From: Ophiostoma sp. CBS 140.51
Lineage: Eukaryota; Ascomycota; Sordariomycetes; Ophiostomatales; Ophiostomataceae
Reading direction: 5' to 3'
DNA: 64,000 nt
NCBI GenBank assembly: GCA_029298735.1
Contig: JANSLP010000007.1
Coordinates: 336,771-400,770, forward strand
In this document: positions 1-11,538 of the stretch, one piece after another
How the letters are laid out: every line of letters starts with the position of its first letter
Position numbering within the stretch: position 1 is the first letter of the stretch
Notes under the pieces: model-generated
What the model saw: the letters and a program-made list of their open reading frames with translations, nothing else
What the model was told of the DNA's origin: nothing
Databases searched by the model: none
Program-made: the position numbers and the translations under genes

Positions 1-3000
1 TCCCCCAACACTGACAGACTGATCCAGCAACCGCCCGGTCGGGTTGTTTGGCAGGCATGGTGTGGAGCCCTAGTCCTAAGCCGTCCCAGAGAGCAAAGTA
101 GTGAAAAGGGAGGGTGGAGAGGAAATAAATGCGAGAGTGGGAGCAAGTGGGGAGAAGAAGAAAAAGTCAAGGGAAGCAGGAAACAAGGAAAACACTGACA
201 ATGCAATATTAAAATAGGCCGCAAACGCAAACGAGACAAACGAGACAAACGAGACAACCCGAAACCAGATGGGCCGTCTCGACTTTGAGTGTACACATAT
301 CTTTTGTCTCGGTCGCTTCGGTGCCCGCCCACCGCCCTCCACTGTCCTCCGCACGCCCGCCGTTTTGCATTTCGCTGAGGCCGTCCCGAAAGGGCAAAGA
401 GCATCGGAAAAAGAAACAAAAAGAAGGAGCACGAGAAACAAAAGAAAGAAAATGGAACAATACCTGCAGAAAACTGTGAGGGACCGCCCATCATCATCCC
501 TTTCCGCGCCGTTCCTCTGGGAGAGCGGCCCCAAAGGCGTGGGTCGCCCTGCCGCTGTCCTGTTTGACTGTGACCTATTTGATTTATGATTTTGTCATTT
601 TGCCATTTTGTCATTTTGTCTCTCGTTGTGCCCCGTCGTCCTCGTGGCAGTCAATCCTTCTGATAACGGCGGGTTTGCACGAACATGCACAATATCGGAT
701 GCACACGAACAACAACTCGTATTGAGAGCAAACCAAGAACAGACAGTCTTCCCAACTCGCTAGGTGCCTTTGCTTTTGATTTTATACCACCAGTCACACC
801 TTATCAAGCATACACCATAATTGCACAAGTTATCATGCTCCTTACGGAGTATTCACACCCGTTTGTCACCGGGTCCGCCATTCATATTCGCCTTGACCCG
901 CCATGGCGAGGCCCGCCTTGTTGATCCTGTTCCCCGACGCAATGGACAAACGCTCACGTCAACGCTGGGCCATGGACATGTGTGTATTTTTCGATGTTGT
1001 GAAATGCCATCTCTCCCTTCTTTTCCCTTTCTCTCGCCTTCATTTCCCACCTCTGGCTTCCCTACTTTCCCTACTTTGCCCCGACAGTTTGGAGTTGGCC
1101 CCAGCGCCCTCTCCACGGTGCACTTTGCACTAATCTTGTGCGGCGGGCCTGTCGATCTTTCTCTCCCTGGAGACCCTCTTTCTTTCTCCCTGGGTCCCGG
1201 AGGAGAGGCCACAGCGTTTGTTTGGACGACAGCCGTCCACCTTGACGTCTGGCGGTATTGCGCTCCTCTTAAAGTACGTACGTACCTCCAAGTCCCCTCA
1301 ACACCCCCATCGAGACCCCTAGTCCACTCTCATATCTTGCTCTAGCCTCTCGGATATAGTCCCCCTGGGCTCCGGGGCTCCATTGATGTTCGTTGTTTTC
1401 GTCTTTCTTGTCTTGATGGGCCCCGTTTGCTGGATAGACTACAGGTTACAGGGTTGTTTGTCTGGATTTGGAGAGAGATTTGGGGAGAACAGGCAGGGGC
1501 CAGGAAGTGTGTTTGTCCATTTGTCTTTCGACCCGACCGAGATGCCGGGCGCCAACAAGAGAGGCGAGCAGGGAGAAACGATAAGAGTGAATGGACAAGG
1601 AACGATACCGCGGTTGAAAATAGCGTGCAGCTAAGACAGAAACCCAAGGCGAGCCAACACCAAAAACACCAAATACCCAGCACAAATCCAGCAAATCCCA
1701 TCCCAATTCCCCGTCCCAAGTAAGCGCCTAGCTTCACGGCATCCCAACCAGCGTCCCAGCTTTGGGGTACTGAATCTGGTCCTCACTTCGAGGGTCGTAT
1801 TTGCCCACCCTCTTGGCGAGGGCAGAGGCATCCCCGAGCGTGGATATGCAGCTCAGACTCGTCTTTGTGAAGAAAAGAAGCTTTTGCATGTTCAACATAT
1901 TTCTTTCTTCTCTTCCTTTCTTTCACAAAAAAAATACCAAATGAAAAAGAAAAGGGCGAGAGGAATGAGCTCGTCGGAGTATTCTTCCTCTTCCAGCCCG
2001 GGCGAGTCAACTTACAAGGAACCCCTGTCAGGGTCAGAGGGGGTTGCGGCACGGTCTCCGCATCTCCGGCACCACACGCCTGGGTACTTTACGGAGGACG
2101 ATACTGGAACTCAAGTCAGAAAGTCAAAGCAAAGACTTTGAGAGGGGAAACTAGACCATGCCGGACCTGGTTGCAGCCCACTGCAGCGGGCTGTTCTGTT
2201 TGCTCCCATGACTGCCCCTGCTAGTGCTGTTGGTGGTGTTAAACAAGACGGAGCGGCTGAAAAGAGGATGTGAGAGACGGCGGGTGGGAGAGAAGCAGAA
2301 GGGAATGCAGAAGAGAAGAAAAGAACACAACACAACAAGGCATGGAACAAAATGGAAGAAAAATCAAAAGGGGGCACGAGAAGCAAAGGAGCGTTGCATT
2401 TGCATGGTCTAAGGAGAGGATAGGAGACGAAAGGAGACGAAAGAACCAAAAGAAAAAGGGTAGCATTGGGATGTTTCGTCATTTTCTTCTTTGCTTTTTG
2501 GCTTCCTTTTGTTTGGTTTCTTTTTTCGCTACCACTTTCCCAGTTACCACCTACCAGGTAAGAAACTTGTGCTCTTTCTCCGTTGTGCTCTTCTTACCCT
2601 CCTTCACTTCCTCACACTCACCACTTTACGAACCTCCGTTTTATTTGCTTTTTCCTGTCGGCTTGCTCGTCTGGGACGCCCTTTTTAGCTCCTAGGTGCC
2701 TCGTTTTAGTGCTTCAGTGCCGGCTAGGGGTGGGCAAGAGTGTGTGAACGCGTGAAGAGCGTGAGAGAGCCCCTCCCAATAACGTTGCGAGCTGGGACTT
2801 TTGGGACTCGGGGTGCAATAACACAGCTGCATGTTCACAAAGACGAGGACGGCTTTCGAAATTTCAACAATCTTCAGTTGCAAGAAAAAGCAAAAAGAGG
2901 AAGCAGGAAAACAGGAAAGGGGAAGAAGCCAAAAGGATAGAGAAAGACCCTTGAAATCAGTCTCACGAAAAAAGAAAAGAAAAAAGACGACAGCCAAAAC

Positions 3001-4818
3001 AACGACAAACCCTGTCCCCAAAGTCCCAGAGCAAGAAGAAAAGAAAAAGAAAAGAAAAGAAAGGGTGTGGAACCTGAACCTGAAGTGTCTGGCCTCGTTG
3101 TCTTCTCGTCGTCGTTCACGCCCACATTCTTTATCGTCTTTCAGCCTCTTGCACTCTGTCATATGTTATTCTTTCTTTCTTTTCCTTTTTTTTCTGCCTC
3201 TCTTTTCTCCCCTCTTCTTTTACTCTGCTCTATTTCTATTTGTATTTCTCCCTCCCCCACCCCTTGCTGGATTCCCATTCCCTCTCGTTTTTTTTTCCTT
3301 CCCAAAACCCCACTCGCCGTTTGATTTTCTTTTTATATCCTCTCTTGCCTTCTTCGTACTACACAAACAACCGCCCGCGTCTGCGCACACACCCACATCC
3401 ATGCATCCACGCAAACCATAGGCTACACACGACCAAAAAAAACGAACGACGACAAACGCACAAACGCACAAACCACAACGCCAACACCACATCACCACCC
3501 GCATCCAAACTACATCACAGACCAAACGCCCGGCATCTTACATTTTCCACCGTTGCGTCCATCTCCACACCCGTCCGCCAATTTTTGGTCGTCTTTGGCC
3601 GTCTTCTTTCTTGGACTTTGCCTCCAAATAACCGCAACTGAACTTCACCACCTCCGCTTACACGACATCGCCAACAACAAACGTCTTGCCGACGGATTCC
3701 TGCCTCATCGTCTTATATCTTCCGTTTCCCTCTTCCGCAATACTCTTTTTTTTATCTCCTTTGTCATTCTGGACATCATATCCTCTCTTTCTATCATATT
3801 TGATCCAACTCCACTTCTCTCGCCTCTTTTTTCTTATCCTCCCTCCCTTCCATCCCCTCGTCCCGCTCCGTCTGGTCTCGCTCTCCGTGTGACGACCTTG
3901 AACCGTTTACTCTTTGGCTTTTTTTTCCCTCTCTCTATTCTCTATTCTCTATTCTCTTACGACTTTTGCATCTCCGCCCGGCCTGGCCCTTCCGCCTTTC
4001 GTCTCACCTCTCAGCCCCATCTGTTCTCCTCTGATTCCGGGCTGTCTCATTCAGACTGCCCGTATCCCATATCCGCATTTTGATAGTCTGACAGCTTGAA
4101 CAATTCTGGCCCTCAACGGCATGAGAGTTTGACAGGTCCAACAGTTAGACAACTCTATTTTTGATCCCCGTCAAATTCTGTCATTTTCTTTCTCATTGCT
4201 CATCTTTTCTGTTTCCATTGTCCTCTCTGCTTTCACCTTATTTTTGCCCTATTTCCTCCCCTCGGATCCGTTTGATTTTGTGCCATCGTTTGTTTGGCTC
4301 ATCTTCTTTCCGTGACGGGCCCGTTCACCCATAGAAAAGTGAAGGACGTATCGACTGCATTGACTTACACACTGACACTGACTGCACTGTGTTCCCGTGT
4401 CGCCGCCTCTCCGTCTCTCGGTCTCTCACATTTCGTCTCTCGTCTACGGTTTCTTTCCTCATATTTCGTCTGCTTGGTTGTTGGCTATTCGCTTTCCTTG
4501 CCTTTCCCTTTCCTTTCCCTTTACTTCCCTTCCTCCCACCGGCTGTCCTACCACGCACGCAACGCAAAGGACAAATAAAAAAGAAACGAACAGAAAAAAA
4601 CGACTGAACCAACCCATTGGCAAACCACAACCACAGGGAAGCAAGCTCCGTTGACCCTGCACAACCGCTCTTCCGTGTCTCTGTTCTCCGTGCCTCTGTT
4701 CTCTCCTTCTCTCATCTCGCCTTGTCCATCCTCTTCATTATTTTTATTCGTTTCCTTATTCTTCTTTTGTACTCTTTCATCATTCCTCTCGTGTGGCCAT
4801 GGACGTCCATCCTTGGAG
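1..4818. other. Gene-free region (window start to small zinc-ribbon gene)
   Basis: No reading frame here looks like a real protein: the open frames are low-complexity translations of purine or pyrimidine runs. From about 3120 to 4300 the plus strand is strongly pyrimidine-rich, as Pezizomycotina promoters and leaders often are. Small tandem repeats lie at 231-257 (three perfect copies of ACGAGACAA), about 590-620 (units like TTTTGTCA) and about 3932-3957 (CTCTATT units). A TACGGAGTA motif is at 843-851. The region may include the end of an upstream gene's UTR, but nothing shows it. Confidence 0.6.
231..257. repeat. 9-bp tandem repeat, 3 perfect copies
   Basis: The unit ACGAGACAA is repeated three times head to tail without mismatch, and a partial copy precedes it. 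It lies outside any supported gene. It is a short minisatellite with no visible function. Confidence 0.85.
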
Positions 4819-4824
4819 TATAAA
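4819..4824 (+). promoter_or_regulatory. TATA-box candidate
   Basis: TATAAA lies 349 nt before the chosen start of the zinc-ribbon gene and is followed by a CATCA/CAACA-rich leader. If it is used, transcription would begin near 4850, which favours the ATG at 5168 over the in-frame ATG at 4799. This is inferred from sequence only. Confidence 0.35.
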
Positions 4825-5167
4825 GACACGAGCAGTCGCCCTTCTTCCTCCTCCCAACTCTTGTCATCATCCAACTCATCATCACGCATCTCATCATCAC
4901 TCACAACATCTTCTCTCATATCAACAACAATATCACCATTACGAGAACACCTCCTCATATCTAGACGAGCTCGCACAACCACCACAACGCAAAGAAGTTC
5001 AGCTGCAGCAATCTCTCCAATCATATATACCATCAGCATCAACGTCAACATCTACTTCACCTCGCTCTCTATCAAACAGCTCATATCTTCTGCCTCCATC
5101 AACATACACATCAACATATACGAGCATATCAACATCACCGTGGCCAGATACACAGACAGACTTCACA

Positions 5168-5577
5168 ATGGTTCACGCACACAGCCTCGCAATGTCGATT
5201 AGAAACGACGAGACCGCCATGCCGTCCCCACCTTCGTCGCCCTCGCTCGTGCCATGCGACCCATTTGCTCCTGCCATGCCCTCGCATGACCACGACGATG
5301 ATTGCTTCCACCTCAACCTGCCCAGCAGTCCCGCCTCGCCAATCGTGCCGCACCCGCGGTTCATTCTCCCGTCCAACGGCAGTGAAGGCATCCGCAGCGT
5401 TCCGGTAGGTCTACCACCATCCCCTCTCTCTTTTTTTTGTTTCTCCCTCAAATTTTCTGATCCCATCTAACATTGCAGCTACCCGGTGTTCGCTGTCCAA
5501 AGTGCGCCAAGGACGGCAAGGAGGTTTGGGTGATACCCGGCCGGGCCTGTGGCTACTGCGGCACGGCGTGCGGTTAG
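5168..5577 (+). CDS. Small zinc-ribbon protein, 111 aa, one intron
   Basis: Two exons, 5168-5404 and 5479-5577, join in phase 0 across a 74-nt intron with GTAGGT donor and TTGCAG acceptor. Residues 1-79 are Ser/Pro-rich and probably disordered, with two Met-rich turns and a DHDDD acidic patch. The last 32 residues hold CPKC, a VWVIPGRACGYC stretch and a closing CGTAC, which is the pattern of a treble-clef or rubredoxin-like zinc site. Short proteins with this C-terminal motif recur as hypothetical proteins in filamentous ascomycetes, and I know of no function. The ATG sits in a good context (CACAATGG). The frame is open upstream to an ATG at 4799, giving an alternative N-terminus rich in His, Gln and Ser, but the TATA candidate at 4819 argues that this part is leader. 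Confidence 0.75.
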
Positions 5578-8500
5578 GTCAGAATGGCCACCGCATGCTC
5601 TTTTCTCTTTCCTTCTCATCTTTCTGAGCTTCCCTTCTACACTGTTTTTTATACTGTTCCCTCCTCATTTTCTCATATTGTTTTCTTTTGTCTTTTTTCA
5701 TTTCTTTCATCATCTCCTTCCTAACCCTTTAGATGTGTTGGCCGTTTAATGCAAGATTGGACAAGACGCAAGTCTTTTGGGATTATGGGAGGATCAGATC
5801 GCTTTGCTATTTGTTTTGTTTTGTTTCTGTCTGTTTTTTTTGTTGTCGAAGAATGGTGGATGAGAAGAGGACGAAAAGAACTACGACAAAAACGACATTC
5901 GACAACGCGTGCGAGTACGGGGACAAAGAGGGAAACACTGGAGTTACACATTCGTTCTCATTTTTTCTGCCATTTCTTTTCTGTTTTTTCATTTCTTTCA
6001 CTTTTCATCTGTTACACCATGCGTCAAAAGGGAGGGACGGCGCTTTCGGAAGCGGGAATAATTCTTAATTTCTTATATTGTTTTTGATTTTGATTGCTGC
6101 ATTTCTCTTGCATTTGATTTTTCCTTTCTTTTTTTCATCTCCTCTATTTCCTTTCTTCACCTCACGATATACCCTTTTGTTTTCACCAGTTTGCTGCGAC
6201 AAGGGGCCACCGGGAAGCACCAAAAAAAAGGACTCATCAAAAAAAGATCTATATAAAAAAAATTGACTGGTTTACAATAGCATTTGACGATTAAAAAAAC
6301 TGAAAATTTGAATACAACAAGATTTACAATGACGCTCATGACGCCCCAAACGAACGATGATGTCGAGATTTTCGGTCCCTCTCGCCACGAACCCAATCTA
6401 TTAAACTTCAGACCCAACGGTGGGACACTTTTCCACTTTGTGGCTTGTTTATTGTTGTCTGCTTGTTTTCTGGGTGCTCTTTATATTGCCATATCACCTT
6501 GCCAGACACATGCTGCTGGGTTCCAGAAAGAGGGGCAAAGCGATACACAATGGCACGACCACAAGACGATACAAAAAGAATACCACCACACCAACCACAC
6601 GAGATGCAGCATACACAGGACACAGCACACAACACACAAGTACGACTGTATCCAGTCCAAGGATGCTCAATGCCCTTCTCTCGCCATAGCAACACCTTGT
6701 TCGAGTCTCTTTGATTGTAACGCTTTCTGTACATTGTTTCCTCAGGGCAGTCTCGTTTGTCTTCTCCTTTTCCCTGCTTGTAAAAACTCTGTGCTCACAG
6801 AGCGTGGTATTCCGATGATGCAGGATGTACAAGGGACGTCGAGAGAAGCCAAGAAAAGAAAGAACAATGTTTGGTAAGGAAAAGTATAAAAAAGGACAAG
6901 GCAGCCAGCAGGATACCAGGTCAGGAGACAAAAGAGCCGCGCAATCTTGCATCTCTGGATGTTGTTCTCCTTTCTTTTACTTTGTCCACATCAACGGCCA
7001 GCCTCAGCGGCACTGTTACAGAGCATATGGCATACGGCATGGACAGGACCATCCACCGTCTTACCGTCCTTGTGCTCCCAACGAGAGCGGTCGAACTAGG
7101 GCGGACGAACGGCTGCCGGGTCGGGTGGCAACGAACGAAACAAATGCGATTTAATAAATGAAGGCAACGAAAGACAATGCAGACGATGACAGGGGAGGGG
7201 GGATGGAAGGATGAAGCGCTGAATGGGTGAAAATGTAGGACGCCGGTGAGGGAGGCTCTTTGTCACTCGCCTTCGCCCAACAGTTTCTCTCCTCCAGTTT
7301 GATTTTCCTTCGCCCTCTTTCCTCCCTCCACTCGTTCGTACGACGTTGCACGGCCATATGGCCGCTACATCCTATCCAATACCGAACTTGCCAGGAGCAC
7401 AAACTGTTCCCGAGAGTATTTTCTTTGTACATCGCTCCCTTGTTTCTCTTTTCTCTGGTGACTCTTGTATCATATTTTCTTGGCCCTGATCTGTGTCGAT
7501 TTCAACGAAACATGTTGGACAGAGCACACACTCTACAAGCTACGAGACAAAGAGAGAGCTGCAGTTACTCCAACATGAGCATAGGTCGAACCGACGGCAC
7601 CGGAAGTGCAACAAGTCAGTGCCGTGGGGCATATTAAAAAGCTAGACCTAGCTAGCTCAGTTTTCACTATTTTTCCTGCTTTGCACCTTGATTCGACACA
7701 AGAGCTAGATTTGTTTATCTGACAGCTTTGTTGGCGCTTTATGCTGTGTTCATTTAGGGCAATCTATTAATCCCGTGTCACTTGTACCACCCGTCAAAGA
7801 GCGCAGGTTGGGCTGCCAGGCAAATTGATGGGAAAAACCTGCCAGTCAAATTATATATGGAGAGCTACCGTTCAGCAGCCCACATCCAACATACACGCGC
7901 ACAGCCGATTCTGCAGGATGGCTTTTGCTGCGAGTTGCAAGGCATGCTGTATCTGGCATAGGAAGACAGGGGTGGAGACGATGCTGGGAAAATATGGTGA
8001 CATATGTGGTGTTGCTGAAAAAAAAGAGAAAGCCTTCGTCTTGATTTTCACCTCCAACATCACACAATGCGGCCAGCCAAGAGACCGCCTTTGTTTACGT
8101 CTACCCGTCGGGCTGTTCTACGTCAGCCATTCGTTATTTAGAGTTGTGTTCCCTATTCAACACTTTTTACTGTCAAAATTTCTCTTGACGTCGTTTCTAC
8201 CCGCTCCGATGGCGGCCGGCTGGCTGGCCCGTATCTCGTTTTATGAGGCTTAAACCTTAGAATCAGCCCAACAGGTAAGAGCCGGCCCTGCACGTAGCCT
8301 TTTCGTTCGCCTTACCGACCTCTGCCGGTATGAACCGTATCCCTTTATTTCATGCCGACTTTGCCCATCTGAACTTTTTGACCTTCGGCCTCAGTTTATC
8401 AAAATTTTTCATTCAAAGACTTTATCTCTTTTTAATTATTACCTAAACTGATTGTTACCGCTTTTTCACCCGGCACACCCCGGACGTGTTCTGTCGCCAA

Positions 8501-11500
8501 GCACGAGATGAATCCAGAAGAGTGGACGGACCACAGGGACACACAAAATAAAGATGAAATGGACGGAATGGCAAGACTTTTCATGCTTCTCTCGACGAGC
8601 TCTGCCTGTGGTCTCTTGCACAGATGCGGTGCTTGTTTGGTCGTGCTCGTGTTATTCTCGGAGAATTTATACGCCTATGACTTCTGCATTTCATACAGAA
8701 GAGAAAAAGAAAACATACACAAGGCGAGCAGGAGATCTATTGCCTCGCGTGTGGGCTGGCTGTCGCGTTTTCACGAGGAGGGAAACAATAGAGTGGCCCA
8801 TGTAACTATGGCCAGGCTGCATGCAGAGCTCTCAACACGGTTATATTTCTTGATACAGTGTGACCGTGTTACAGAACTCAATGTACAAAGTAGTACACTC
8901 TTTTTTTTGTCTCCCGTTCACGCCACTTTACGCGCCCGGTTCTCAGGCGTCTGGGCCGGTCTTGGCTTATGGAAGTGGCTGGGCAATAGAAATTGATAAG
9001 GAAAATGAGAAAGAGCCGGATCTTCATTGACAGCTGCCATCTACACATTTTTGGGGGTGATTTATTGTGCTGGTTGCACTGCTGTTTGACACCTGACATA
9101 CACGTGGTTCTCTTGGCTGTGTCAGTCACTGTTGTGGGACAATACGGCGTACTGGGGTTCGAGCTCCAAAACTTTTGTGAAATTTGAAGTTTTGAGAGAA
9201 GGAAAGGTCTGGACGGTGATGCGTGGAGTGGTAGGCAGTTTTTGTGTGCAAAATGGTCATGAGGGCCGGTGTGGGTTTGGTGTAAACAGACATATCAGAT
9301 CTCAGCTCGCTCACTCTATCTTCATCCACTGGTTTTTACCCATCATTTACACTCACATTTTAGTGATTGCTCACTCGAGTTTTCATTAGATTGTTTTGTT
9401 CACTCATGAAAATCCTCGCACTCACCCACTCACTCGGTATTCTCATCGCAATAAAATCTCATAATTTAATGAGCCCATGAGTTTCATTGATGAGATGACT
9501 AATCTCACTCATCACATGAATAATTTTTTGATGTATTTTCGGTCTCATAGTGAGCTACGAGTGAAATTACATGAGTAATAGAAAGCATAGATGCCATGAT
9601 CGTGAGTGCCTTTTTTTGGAATTAATGGCAACGAGTTAACCGATTTACGCCATGGTTCTCATCCTGGTCACTCACCGTCTTGGCTTTGCATCTAAATAAA
9701 AGGATGAACTTGCCATTCCATGATCTATCTTGGCATACAAAGCAAACTGGGGTCTTATTTTTCTTGGCGAAGATCGTGCCGTGCGAGTACGTTACCAGGA
9801 AGGCCAGAGTTTGGCAAGGTGATGAAATACTTGCTGAATGCGATGTTGTTGCTGAACAGATCAACATTCCATGACGACAAAAAGAGTAAATTTGATCAGA
9901 TAACTCGGAATACGGCACATTTTCAGTATGACAGCAACTGATGCAGATTTTCTTCATTGCAAATCAATTACAAGTTGCGACGTGAATATTTGAGTCGTTG
10001 CAATTTCGTTGGCTGTCGTCGTCTACTTTCACCTGCAGCTTATGTGCACGGAAGCACTGGGCCACTCACAGCCATTAAAAAGTCGAATCACGCCCACCAT
10101 TCGTTACCTTTTCTTTTTCTTCTTATTTTTCATTTATTTATCTCCTCCTATTTCCCCATGCACGGATAATTGGCGGTGCTTGGTCCCCTGTTGCATCTGC
10201 CGGGACGCGCCTTGTTTCAGACCGCAGCATTCGAACAGCAGTCCGCGACACTTGCTGTGCCAAGACGACACATCTTCAACAAGAAAACAATCCCTGCGTG
10301 TAAGTCGACCACATAAGCCAGTCGCAGAAGGAAGAAAGGAGAACACCTGCCTGTCAACCACACCCCCAGCACTCTGTGTTCTTTTTCGTCAGTTTCATTT
10401 GTCTCAATCCGACGGACGATCATGCCAAGGAAGAGTGCACATCTGGGGAAGAAGAAAAAAATGGAAAGAAAAAGAGAGGCCAAGAAGAAAATGAGAAGAC
10501 GAGAACAAAAGAAGAGAAGAATTCAAAATCAGTCACCGCTGACAATACCAAACAATCAAACCCCGACGAATATCATCTCAGTAAAGGAGAGCCAAAGAGG
10601 GCCAAAGAGACCAAACGACAAGAGACGAAAGACGGAGCCCGTCGATCCTCGAGCAAGTTGGGGCCGTATCTTCTTTTCCTCCCCTTGTTCTGGACTTGAT
10701 TTGATTTCTTGCTCTCTTTTTCTCGGTTCTCGCTGCCGGGCTCGCTCCTCGCTGCCCATTCTCTCCGTCTTACTGAGCTGCCTGTCCATTTCGTATCGTA
10801 TCCCTGATTGCCGTGCAGGTTTTTGTATTTGTCGTCCATCGGTGCCCTCTTTTACTTCAGATTTGGCATCTTCACTCGAAAGAGGAGGTCGTTGTCTGTC
10901 GTTGTTGTTTGTTGTCGAGCGGTCTTTGATGTCGTCCTTGTCAACTGAAGTGGTTATGTCTCTTCTTAAACAAGCCAGCCCCAAATCCTACAATCTTCGA
11001 CGTTTCTTTTCTCCTTTTCTTTCTTGTCGTCTGCATCATGTTTCTCTTATTCTCCGGGATTGTTTTCCTGCTGTAACCTCCTTACGCCTGCTCCTCATTA
11101 TCGAGTCATGGCGAGACAGGGGCGTCTTTAACCATTTTGTCCTTCCAGACTTTCTCTCTTTTCTTTGCCTTTACTCGCCTTCTTTTCTTCCATCTCGCTT
11201 CCTTTTTATGTTCCATTCTCCCTCCTTTCTCTCACCATTTTTTTCTCCGCTCGCGCCATTTTCATGAATGAGCAAGTTTTGTCTCCTTTGCTTAATTCTC
11301 ATATCGATCTCACACTCCTACAAGCATCCCCCTTTCTGGTCTTCCCCCCTTCTTGCATCAGGAACTTGCTCGTTCAAAGCGAGCCACACTTGGGACCACC
11401 AGAAACACTTGGGACAGCCCGCTTAACTTGCTCAAGTCGCCCCGTCTTGGCAACTGGTCTGATCATTGCAGCCAACAAACATCACCACGATTGCGCCATA

Positions 11501-11538
11501 GGCCATAGGCCAGCGTCTTTCAAGCCTCCAGACTGACA
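5578..11538. other. Gene-free region, about 6 kb
   Basis: No conserved protein is recognisable on either strand. The stretch mixes AT-rich parts (about 6200-6340, 8380-8460, 9300-9960) with a purine-rich tract at about 10440-10630 that switches to pyrimidine-rich sequence to about 11330, just ahead of the permease gene. The latter is probably its promoter and leader. A 281-codon open frame at 10422-11267 translates this purine-to-pyrimidine switch and does not look like a protein. A segment at 9340-9610 is dense in CTCAT/ATGAG words. Confidence 0.55.
9340..9610. repeat. AT-rich segment dense in CTCAY and RTGAG words
   Basis: Copies of CTCAT and CTCAC crowd the first half (about 9350-9465), and copies of ATGAG and GTGAG crowd the second half (about 9466-9610). 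The segment therefore resembles a degenerate inverted repeat. One local hairpin-like unit is CTCAT-AATTTA-ATGAG near 9456-9472. No coding frame is present. It could be a decayed mobile element or a structured transcript. Confidence 0.4.

Noticed and set aside
9150..9165. GGGTTCGAGCTCC resembling a tRNA B box
   Set aside because: One base too long for the consensus. No A box or acceptor stem is found at the right distance.
10422..11267. 281-codon open frame upstream of the permease
   Set aside because: It translates a purine-rich run (Lys/Arg) into a pyrimidine-rich run (Ser/Leu/Phe). It has no domain-like pattern, and it lies in the expected promoter/leader of the next gene.
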